From NCBI GenBank assembly GCA_045594545.1, contig JAZNYQ010000086.1, positions 1 through 7,713 of the forward strand: a stretch of DNA of 7,713 nucleotides. The letters run 5' to 3'. Below the pieces are notes generated by a model, which saw only the letters and a list, made by a program, of their open reading frames with translations, had not been told where the DNA came from and did not search any database. The position numbers were made by a program, and so were the translations under genes. Positions 1 through 5,090 of this stretch are shown piece by piece. Each line of letters begins with the position of its first letter. The stretch's first letter is position 1. This DNA is from CAKSHC01 sp045594545 (GTDB taxonomy: Bacteria; Bacillota; Clostridia; Oscillospirales; UMGS1783).

Positions 1-317
1 GGCTGGAGTGATTCTTCATCATTAAAAAGAATAATTGCATCTTTGATTACCGGAAATCTTTTCTGTATTTCATACCCCCATTTCTTTATGTTTGTATGGT
101 AATCAATTTTAAATTTTGGATTTACCGCAAGAGCAATTTCTTTTCCCACAACATCGATTTCACTACATACTGCTTGATAGAGCTTTAGATATTCAATGGA
201 ATACGCCTTGCCGTTTGTGTTATCAAACGCCACGAACCGTTTTGTCTCAACAAACTGTTCTTCTAACTCAAGATAATATTCCCAATAACTTTTCAGAAAC
301 TGTTTTAGGTCTGTCAT
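1..317 (-). CDS. Hypothetical protein, 3' end outside the window
   Basis: An open frame on the minus strand starts at ATG 315-317 and stays open to the window edge, giving at least 105 residues (begins MTDLKQFLKSYWEYY, ends near NDEESLQP). A GGAG about seven bases upstream of the ATG supports this start. It lies 21 bases after the stop of the DUF2130 gene and shares its strand, so the two are very likely one operon. The visible protein is soluble, rich in Lys, Glu and aromatic residues, probably helical, and has no signal peptide, membrane segment or cysteine motif. A SIEYLKLYQAVCSEIDVVGK stretch resembles small helical proteins of Firmicutes that I remember only as hypothetical. A HEPN-like fold is a guess; no R-x4-6-H motif is seen in this part. 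The function is unknown. Confidence 0.8.
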   Translation of the reverse strand, partial: MTDLKQFLKSYWEYYLELEEQFVETKRFVAFDNTNGKAYSIEYLKLYQAVCSEIDVVGKEIALAVNPKFKIDYHTNIKKWGYEIQKRFPVIKDAIILFNDEESLQ

Positions 318-338
318 TTTATATCTCCATTATGCACA

Positions 339-1526
339 TTACCATTTGTGTTCCAATTTCGCAAATTTTTCAGCCATGGTTGGATTATTCCTTGTTAACC
401 GTTTTATGGTGATATCCTCAGCCTTATCATTTGCCAGCCGTAAATTGTTCTCAGAAGAAAGCAACGCCTCTTTGGTTTTCTGCAGATGATCTATCGTTTT
501 ATCGATCTCATCAATGGCTTTTTGGAATCTCTCACTGGCCAACCTATAATTCCTGAAGAACTTGTCCTTAAACTCATTCAAGTCTTCTTCGAAATGCGTA
601 ATGTCGATATTTTGATTGCGGACAGCAACAAGATCCTGTTTGTACTGCAAAGAATTTAACGCTGCATTTCTTAACACAGTAATGATGGGAATAAAGAACT
701 GCGGTCTTACCACATACATTTTAGGATACTTATAAGATACATCTACTATACCCGTATTATAGTATTCATTATCTGCTTCGAGCATGGTGACCAACACCGC
801 ATATTCACAGTTTTTTTCTTTTCTGTCCTTGTCCAGTTCCTTGAAGAAATCCTCATTCTTATGCTTGGTTGCCGTCGTATCCATTTCGTTCTTCATCTCA
901 AACATGATGGAGATGAATTCCACTCCGTCAGGCGAACTCTCACGATAAATAAAGTCTCCCTTGCTGCCGGTCTTGATATCATTATCCTTTTCAAAATAAG
1001 CATTCTGAAACGCAGTCGCACGTAATTTATTAAATTCCATTTCACAATGTTGTTCCAGACTTTCACCTATCATTTTGGTGGATTGGCGCGCCTTAAAATC
1101 TTTATAATAGGCAATTTCATCTTCTCTTCGTCGGATCTCATCCGCGTGTTTTTCGCAAAGTGATTTTTCCTTTAGCGTCCATTCATTCTCGCTGAGTCTG
1201 ATTTGGCTTTGAAGTTCAAGAATTGTCGTCTCCTTTTCCTGTACTGCATTTCTGATCGCCAAGTCCGTGCTTGTCTTTTTTAGTTCAAGTTCGCCCTTTA
1301 ATTGTGAGATTTCAATATCTTTTTCTGCAAGTTGCTTGTCCTTTTCCGATTCAATTTTTGATACGGCAATCTGAATGGCCGAATCTTTTTCAGCACGATA
1401 AACTCTTTGCCGCTCTAATATTTCTTTTTCGAACTCCTTATCCCTGACCTGTTTGACAATCGCGGCATATCCGGATTCATCGACCTGAAATACCTCTCCG
1501 CATTTGGGACATTTTATTTCCTGCAT
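339..1526 (-). CDS. DUF2130 domain protein with coiled coil and PD-(D/E)XK-like motif
   Basis: This 395-residue protein starts at ATG 1524-1526 behind AGAGGAAG. Its order is: a zinc-ribbon-like CPKCG at residues 6-10 (one C-x2-C pair), a long charged coiled coil from about 24 to 150, a globular domain from about 150 to 300, and a second helical/coiled segment from about 310 to 370. This matches the DUF2130 family (COG4487) in order and in length, which is usually about 400-450. In the globular part a helix with Glu158, then Asp191 in KGDF, then Glu210-Met-Lys212 follow the E...D...E-x-K spacing of PD-(D/E)XK nucleases. That suggests a DNA-acting enzyme, but activity is inferred and the family is uncharacterised as far as I know. 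It is cytoplasmic, with no membrane segment. The next gene follows within 21 bases; upstream lies a candidate structured RNA ending in a terminator. Family call is firm, nuclease role moderate. Confidence 0.88.
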   Translation of the reverse strand: MQEIKCPKCGEVFQVDESGYAAIVKQVRDKEFEKEILERQRVYRAEKDSAIQIAVSKIESEKDKQLAEKDIEISQLKGELELKKTSTDLAIRNAVQEKETTILELQSQIRLSENEWTLKEKSLCEKHADEIRRREDEIAYYKDFKARQSTKMIGESLEQHCEMEFNKLRATAFQNAYFEKDNDIKTGSKGDFIYRESSPDGVEFISIMFEMKNEMDTTATKHKNEDFFKELDKDRKEKNCEYAVLVTMLEADNEYYNTGIVDVSYKYPKMYVVRPQFFIPIITVLRNAALNSLQYKQDLVAVRNQNIDITHFEEDLNEFKDKFFRNYRLASERFQKAIDEIDKTIDHLQKTKEALLSSENNLRLANDKAEDITIKRLTRNNPTMAEKFAKLEHKW

Positions 1527-1603
1527 AATTCACTTCCTCTCTGTTTCTTGTTTCCCAATTACATTATTTTTTAAAGATGCTTTGTTTCTTATCTTGCCTC
1601 GCG

Positions 1604-1621
1604 CTAAAGGTAACTCATCAT
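1604..1621 (-). other. Five-codon ORF behind a perfect Shine-Dalgarno (remnant or leader)
   Basis: On the minus strand AGGAGG (1628-1633) sits six bases before ATG ATG, which reads MMSYL and then TAG. The ribosome site is among the strongest in the window, yet the frame closes at once. It lies just after the terminator of the candidate RNA and about 80 bases before the DUF2130 start. It may be the first codons of a lost gene; small toxins of the TxpA/Hol_Tox type often begin with Met-Ser-x-Tyr, but this resemblance is thin. A leader peptide is the alternative. Confidence 0.3.
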
Positions 1622-1633
1622 TATAATCCTCCT

Positions 1634-1668
1634 AAAAACAAAAAGTGCGGCTACCGAAGTAACCGCAC
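1634..1668 (-). terminator. Rho-independent terminator with UUCG tetraloop
   Basis: Arms 1645-1654 and 1659-1668 form a ten-pair stem on the minus strand, closed by a C(UUCG)G loop and followed by TTTTT-G-TTTTT (1634-1644). The one non-Watson-Crick position (1651/1662) is a G-U wobble when read on the minus strand but a C-A mismatch on the plus strand. That, with the UUCG loop and T-tract, fixes the direction. No protein gene ends just upstream, so it most likely ends the structured RNA at 1634-1838. Confidence 0.85.
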
Positions 1669-1838
1669 AAAAAACGCAAACCTCGATAGTCGCCAAACCA
1701 ACTCTGCGGAAAAGGAATCCCTTGCACCTACAGAAACGAAATTTGCATTTTTATCAAATTCATTTTGTAGATAGCAAAAGAATATAATACTCCCTTTGTC
1801 GCATTATACTTTCCGCATCATTCAGTTGGTTTGGCGAT
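1634..1838 (-). ncRNA. Candidate structured RNA of about 200 nt
   Basis: No protein gene fits here, but the minus strand has a promoter, a nested fold and a terminator. The outer stem pairs 1690-1703 with 1824-1837 (14 perfect pairs, extendable to 1685/1842 with one non-Watson-Crick position). A short internal loop follows, then 1705-1712 with 1810-1817 (eight perfect pairs). Inside, 1719-1732 pairs with 1766-1780 with a few G-U pairs and a bulge, capped by 1740-1745 with 1755-1760. The fold is a long rod with a large asymmetric internal loop, followed by the UUCG terminator. A rod of this size recalls 6S RNA, but I cannot confirm conserved sequence. A small inverted-repeat element is the alternative, though no target-site duplication is seen. 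The exact 5' end is inferred. Confidence 0.5.
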
Positions 1839-1842
1839 TATC
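1685..1842. repeat. Long imperfect inverted repeat
   Basis: Bases 1685-1703 and 1824-1842 are reverse complements at 18 of 19 positions, and 1705-1712 and 1810-1817 at all eight. The arms enclose about 97 bases that fold further. In this window the arms occur only here. They are best explained as the stem of the candidate RNA, though they could also be ends of a small non-coding element. Confidence 0.85.
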
Positions 1843-1851
1843 ATTATATCA
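1843..1851 (-). promoter_or_regulatory. Extended -10 promoter for the candidate RNA
   Basis: The minus strand reads TG-A-TATAAT, a perfect extended -10 element. It would start transcription near 1836-1838, at the foot of the outer stem. The -35 position (about 1866-1871, TTCCAT) is poor, as is common for extended -10 promoters. Confidence 0.55.
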
Positions 1852-1899
1852 CACACATAAACAAAATGGAAGACTTTTTTAATTTAAACAATAATGAAA

Positions 1900-1931
1900 C
1901 TGAGACATCCGTCACGGGGCGGATGTCTCAG
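1900..1931 (-). terminator. Hairpin overlapping the 3' end of the GIY-YIG gene
   Basis: A perfect 12-pair stem (1900-1911 with 1920-1931) has an eight-base loop that holds the TGA stop (1912-1914) of the GIY-YIG gene, so the last codons are part of the stem. On the minus strand it is followed by a moderate T-rich stretch (GTTTCATTATTGTTT), on the plus strand by CCTTTTTG. It probably ends the hydrolase/GIY-YIG operon and may block read-through both ways. Confidence 0.7.
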
Positions 1932-2172
1932 CCTTTTTGATCAAGTCAAGTTTTTGGGAGCGGGTGAGTTTTTTGATCGCCGCTTCCCGTTTGAGCGCGG
2001 TGCTTTTGTCGGGCAGTTCCTCTTGATAGACGAGGGTGAGCGGGCCGCGCGAGCGGGTGTATTTGGCGCCCTTGCCGCTTTGATGCATCGCCAATCGTCG
2101 CTCCACGTTATCGGTCGAACCCGTATACAGGGTATCGTCCCCACAACGCAGGATATAGACAAAATAACTCAT
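1912..2172 (-). CDS. GIY-YIG nuclease-superfamily protein, YhbQ-like
   Basis: This is an 86-residue single-domain GIY-YIG protein. Val5-Tyr6-Ile7 stands for GIY and Tyr16-Thr17-Gly18 for YIG; Arg25/Arg26, His30 and Glu63 (KREAAIK) sit where the family keeps its catalytic and metal-binding residues. Length and motifs fit the small stand-alone COG2827 group (E. coli YhbQ type), proposed to act on DNA but with poorly defined roles. I chose ATG 2170-2172 because GGAGAGG lies just upstream and it forms an ATGA overlap with the stop of the alpha/beta hydrolase, which implies translational coupling. A longer reading from 2211 adds 13 residues unlike the family. The gene ends inside a hairpin. Confidence 0.9.
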   Translation of the reverse strand: MSYFVYILRCGDDTLYTGSTDNVERRLAMHQSGKGAKYTRSRGPLTLVYQEELPDKSTALKREAAIKKLTRSQKLDLIKKAETSAP

Positions 2173-3089
2173 CGGCACCTCTCCATAAAGGCACGGGTCG
2201 CCGCCTTGCACCGCTCCGGCTCCATCAGGAAGGATTGTCCGTGTCCCGCTCCCTCAACCACAACAAATTCCTTTTCACTCGTACAAGCATCAAAGGATCG
2301 CTGAGTCATTTCAAACGGCACATAATCATCGGCTGTGCCGTGGAAAAACAGAACCGGATATTTGGCTTCTGCCAAGGCTCTCTCGGTCGACCATTCGGTC
2401 TGTGAAAAATCGCCCAGCCAACGACACCACCAATTCATCAGATCGCAAATCGGCCAATCGGGCATCCCCATCTTGTGGCGAATGACCTTGGCGATAATCT
2501 CACGGGGCGAAGTAAAGCCGCAATCGGCCATAATGCCTGCCACCTTGGGCATTTCCTGATTGGCCGCCATCATAACGGTAGCCGCACCCATTGAGATGCC
2601 GCATAGGAAGATCCGCCCCTTTACGCGGGGAGCGATATGTTCCACCCACAAAGCGGCATCCTTGCGCTCATGGATGCCGTAGGTTATGTATTTGCCCTCA
2701 CTTTGTCCGTGAGATCGTTGATCCACAAAGAGAACATTATACCCTTCGTCCAGATAAAAAGTACCGCCAATGGAGAAATCACCAAAGGGCGTCGAATGAA
2801 ACCCGTGGAAACAGATGACGGTATCTTCGCACCCACGGTCAAAGTAAACGGCGTGAAGTTTGAGCCCATCATGTGAAGTGATATACAGGTCTTCCCACGG
2901 ACCGGTCTTGAGCCGCTCCACCGCCGGATCGATGATGTCCCGCCAAGCCGCCACCGGATCGACTCCCGTATTGTTCTGATGCAATTTTGCCGGCTTACGG
3001 TTATGCGCCATTCCGAAAGCAATATAACCGGGCACCAGCAGTCCACCCGCCAGCAACACCACACCGATTCCGATATATAACCAGATCAT
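2169..3089 (-). CDS. Membrane-anchored alpha/beta hydrolase
   Basis: This 306-residue serine hydrolase carries the usual alpha/beta fold marks: His95-Gly96 (FHGFHSTP) near the oxyanion hole, DQRSHGQS at 123-130, nucleophile elbow G-I-Ser166-M-G, Asp254 in HGTADDYVP and His283 in GAGHGQ. Residues 2-28 form one hydrophobic helix (IWLYIGIGVVLLAGGLL), so the catalytic domain is probably anchored at the membrane; which side it faces is not clear. This resembles BEM46/YqkD-like hydrolases. The substrate is unknown; an esterase or acyl hydrolase is the usual guess. ATG 3087-3089 was chosen because GGAG lies about eight bases upstream and a good promoter ends 20 bases away; the longer reading from 3167 runs through that promoter. 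Its TGA overlaps the GIY-YIG start. Confidence 0.92.
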   Translation of the reverse strand: MIWLYIGIGVVLLAGGLLVPGYIAFGMAHNRKPAKLHQNNTGVDPVAAWRDIIDPAVERLKTGPWEDLYITSHDGLKLHAVYFDRGCEDTVICFHGFHSTPFGDFSIGGTFYLDEGYNVLFVDQRSHGQSEGKYITYGIHERKDAALWVEHIAPRVKGRIFLCGISMGAATVMMAANQEMPKVAGIMADCGFTSPREIIAKVIRHKMGMPDWPICDLMNWWCRWLGDFSQTEWSTERALAEAKYPVLFFHGTADDYVPFEMTQRSFDACTSEKEFVVVEGAGHGQSFLMEPERCKAATRAFMERCR

Positions 3090-3108
3090 ACCATCACTCC
3101 TTTTCTTT

Positions 3109-3137
3109 ATTGTACTCCATTTTTTTGGAAAAGTCAA
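3109..3137 (-). promoter_or_regulatory. Sigma-A promoter of the hydrolase/GIY-YIG operon
   Basis: On the minus strand TTGACT (3132-3137) and TACAAT (3109-3114) are 17 bases apart, each one base from consensus. Transcription should start near 3102, only about 13 bases before the hydrolase start codon, so the leader is very short and holds just the GGAG. Confidence 0.8.
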
Positions 3138-3143
3138 AGAAAA

Positions 3144-3171
3144 TGCCCATGGGCAGGATATGCCCATGGGC
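3144..3171 (-). terminator. Terminator of the spore protein gene, built from two copies of a palindrome
   Basis: The ten-base palindrome GCCCATGGGC occurs at 3145-3154 and 3162-3171, seven bases apart. The copies pair with each other as a strong ten-pair stem, followed on the minus strand by ATTTTCTTTGACTTTTCC. It lies downstream of the spore protein gene. The T-rich tail contains the -35 box (3132-3137) of the next operon, so terminator and promoter are fused. Confidence 0.75.
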
Positions 3172-3262
3172 CTGTTTGCTTATATGCGAATTCAAACCCG
3201 GAGCGATTATCCGGCAAGAATATTTCCTTACCCTCGCTCTTTATTTGAAGTCGTTTGGTTGC

Positions 3263-3454
3263 TTACTGCATGTTGGATTCGTACTTGGAGATCATCTTCT
3301 TTACCATCTGACCGCCAACCGAACCGGCCTGCTTAGAGGTCAGGTCACCGTTGTAACCCTGCTTAAGGTTTACACCAACTTCGTTGGCACACTCCATCTT
3401 AAAGCGGTTCATGGCTTCCTTGTTGACCGACTTGCTGTTGTTGCTGTTACTCAT
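3263..3454 (-). CDS. Alpha/beta-type small acid-soluble spore protein
   Basis: The 63-residue product is a clear SASP. The C-terminal half carries the family signature GYNGDLTSKQAGSVGGQMVKKMI (residues 33-55), and the first half keeps E-x-A-x-E-x-G-V-x-L at 21-30. Such proteins coat and protect DNA in the dormant spore and are degraded at germination by the protease GPR. ATG 3452-3454 was chosen because GGGAGG lies about eight bases upstream; the longer reading from 3487 adds eleven residues before this ribosome site. One oddity: the GPR cleavage site, usually Glu-Ile/Phe-Ala, reads Glu21-Cys22-Ala23. The gene stands alone between its leader and a strong terminator. Expression by sigma-G is expected from family knowledge, but I could not find a convincing sigma-G promoter. 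Confidence 0.95.
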   Translation of the reverse strand: MSNSNNSKSVNKEAMNRFKMECANEVGVNLKQGYNGDLTSKQAGSVGGQMVKKMISKYESNMQ

Positions 3455-3559
3455 GAAATTCACCTCCCTTTGGTATGATTTCGTCATTATTTTAAGACAA
3501 AATCAAGAAAAAACACAAAGGAATTTCTGGAATTTCTGAATTTTTCGCTGTTTCTCTTA

Positions 3560-3870
3560 TTATTTTTTGTCAAAATAGATCATATGAGAAACCTGAACTC
3601 TCGGGAAGTAGACATTCAATCCCTTAGTCATCAACTGCTCACCGGTAAACTCATGGGTCTCATCGGTATCGGCATTACGAACTACATAGGTAGCCTCCGC
3701 CTCCAGGCCTTTCAGGTAGAAATTCGTATGTTCTTCCTTCGACTGATTGGGACGGAAGCAGACCAGATACCCTCTGCCCTCTTCAGGAATGTAATATTCA
3801 TATCCGTCATATACTCAAGTGCTTCCGGATCTCCAAATAACAAAAATACACATCCTTGGCTCTCCGGCAT
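3560..3870 (-). pseudogene. Frameshifted C-terminal remnant of an alpha-galactosidase-like (GH36) gene
   Basis: The minus strand encodes a fragment ending with stop 3560-3562 that aligns with the end of the neighbouring GH36-like ORF. Shared blocks are YEYYIPEEGRGYLVCFRP with YEFFLPEEERGMLMAFRP, LKGLEAEATY with LKGLDPAATY, and GEQLMTKGL with GEKLMTTGL. The frame is broken near 3809-3813: the upstream part (from ATG 3868-3870, MPESQGCVFLLFGDPEALEY) is in another frame, and two extra bases in a TATAT run restore the join. An in-frame TGA sits at 3815-3817. Nothing of the catalytic barrel remains, and no ribosome site precedes it. It lies just behind the terminator of the next ORF, as expected for a decayed second gene of a tandem pair. 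Confidence 0.75.
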
Positions 3871-3884
3871 ATTTTATCTATATA

Positions 3885-3916
3885 AAAACGGCTGTTTTTT
3901 TCAAAACAGCCGTTTT
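3885..3916 (-). terminator. Terminator after the GH36-like ORF
   Basis: A perfect 14-pair stem (3885-3898 with 3903-3916) and a four-base loop lie four bases past the TAA stop of the ORF (3921-3923). On the minus strand it runs into TTTTTATATAG. The plus side is also T-rich (TTTTCTTATTATATTTTA), so it may work in both directions. Confidence 0.85.
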
Positions 3917-3920
3917 CTTA

Positions 3921-4829
3921 TTATATTTTATTGATGTAGATGATCAGCGAAAGATTGGGCGCAGGGAAATCGAGGGCCAAACCGGTGGTCATCAATTTCT
4001 CGCCGGACAAGGTTAATTTCTGCCCGTTATCCGCCAAGGTCAGTTCATACGTGGCGGCAGGATCCAATCCTTTCAGAATGAGGGTGCCGTCCTGTTCGAT
4101 GCAGTTCGCCGGACGGAACGCCATGAGCATACCCCGCTCTTCTTCAGGAAGGAAGAACTCATAAACAGCCAAAACCTTATCATACGCTTCGTCTACGCCG
4201 CTGGCCAGGATGTAATAATCTCCCCGCATCATCTCACGGGTCACTTCAAATTCTTCCGACATCTGCTTATACCAAGCGGCATCCGAAACGGTGAAGTTGC
4301 CGTATCCGCCGGCAAACAGGGATCGGAACGCATAGGTGGAACCGGACCCGTCATTACTCCAGCCGCTGGTCGTCAACGGCAACCACCAGAAGGTATTGGC
4401 CGCCTGATGTCTGGTACCGTCGGCATTACCCTTTTGGGTTCCGGCGTGCAGGTCGCTGCGCCACAGGCAAACGGCGCGTCTTACCGTTTCCATATCCAAA
4501 CGGGTGCCGCCCGAAGCACAGTTATCGATCATCAGCCCGGGAATTCTTTCCTTAAGCCCGTCGTAGAACCGATAGAGATTGGTAACGTAGTGGATCTCGG
4601 TAATACCCACGCGGTTAGCGCCCAGCGTTTCGTCCTTCATCTTCCAATTTCCCGTCCCCCAGAATAACAACTTCCCGTTATATGACACAATCTCATTTGC
4701 CTGATCCACAAGGACAAGTCTCGCATACATGGATGTATTGTTATGCGAATGGTAGGTTTGATTAAAATACATAATCAATCCTTTGTCGCCCCATGTATTG
4801 TGACCGTGTATGCCGCTCCCCGGCGCCAC
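3921..4829 (-). pseudogene. N-terminally truncated alpha-galactosidase-like GH36 gene, chimeric start
   Basis: The 302-codon frame from GTG 4829 holds the C-terminal half of a GH36-type glycosidase. From about residue 65 on: NRVGITEIHYV, then GLMIDNCASGG (99-108), WRSD (123-126, normally with the acid/base Asp), HQAANTFWWLP, and the beta-sandwich tail from about 220. Full-length members have roughly 700 residues. Missing are the N-terminal sandwich, most of the barrel and the nucleophile Asp segment, so the product should be inactive as a galactosidase. The first 62 residues (APGSGIHGHNTWGD, YFNQTYHSHNNTSMYARLVL) do not resemble GH36. They may come from another carbohydrate enzyme, GH43 being a weak guess. 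There is no ribosome site before the GTG, and the frame stays open upstream without an ATG. I read it as a deletion junction; an expressed chimera is not excluded. Confidence 0.75.
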
Positions 4830-4865
4830 AACATTCTTGATGATTGGTTGTGCTCTTGTTTTTGT

Positions 4866-4893
4866 GCTACATTGCCTGTACCGTCAGTGTAGC
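4866..4893. promoter_or_regulatory. Imperfect inverted repeat over a -10 box, possible operator
   Basis: GCTACATTG (4866-4874) and CAGTGTAGC (4885-4893) are reverse complements at eight of nine positions around a ten-base centre. The right arm covers the -10 box of the minus-strand promoter, a usual place for a repressor operator. No regulator gene is in the window, so the binding protein is unknown. Confidence 0.4.
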
Positions 4894-4915
4894 ATAATGA
4901 AAAAATTCTTGTCAA
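4886..4915 (-). promoter_or_regulatory. Promoter upstream of the GH36-like remnant
   Basis: On the minus strand a perfect TTGACA (4910-4915) is followed after 18 bases by TACACT (4886-4891, four of six). Transcription from about 4879 would enter the truncated GH36-like ORF, but no ribosome site follows, which fits loss of the original 5' coding part. Confidence 0.5.
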
Positions 4916-5036
4916 TTTAATTTATCGTTTGGCATACATTTACATTTCCTAATCATTCATCTTTTGTCTTTGCATGTCTTTTCAGGAAATGTTTAGATAA
5001 TGAGCAGACCATTTTAAGAAATTAATGGAAATTTCA

Positions 5037-5065
5037 TTGATATTGTATCGTTTTCCCCATATAAT
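5037..5065 (+). promoter_or_regulatory. Sigma-A promoter of the LOG/serine hydrolase operon
   Basis: TTGATA (5037-5042), 17 bases, and TATAAT (5060-5065) form a near-consensus promoter. The start near 5072 leaves a leader of about 20 bases with AAGGAGG at 5075-5081. The longer reading of the LOG ORF from 5025 would translate through this promoter and is therefore rejected. Confidence 0.85.
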
Positions 5066-5090
5066 AAAAAGTATAAGGAGGAAAAACGGC

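Noticed and set aside
1704..1802. Short minus-strand ORFs inside the candidate RNA (MRQREYYILLLSTK and the ATGA-overlapping MNLIKMQISFL)
   Set aside because: They are only 11-14 codons long, lie in base-paired segments, and have at best a GGGAG inside the coding frame; chance seems likelier.
1685..1842. Inverted repeat as a small transposable element (MITE)
   Set aside because: No target-site duplication or second copy is visible, and the promoter and terminator around it fit an RNA gene better; not fully excluded.
1894..2304. Plus-strand ORF of 136 codons
   Set aside because: It is a shadow of the GIY-YIG gene and the end of the hydrolase gene, both of which have clear motifs.
3462..3475. 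CATACCA on the minus strand before the spore protein gene, similar to a sigma-G -10 (CATACTA)
   Set aside because: It directly abuts the ribosome site, so transcription would start inside or after it, and no matching -35 lies 17-18 bases upstream.
3520..3537. Two tandem copies of GGAATTTCT
   Set aside because: Only two copies in an AT-rich leader; expected by chance.
3584..3934. Plus-strand ORF of 116 codons
   Set aside because: It lies antisense to the GH36 remnant and crosses a terminator; its frame has no ribosome site or recognisable protein, while the minus strand shows clear homology.
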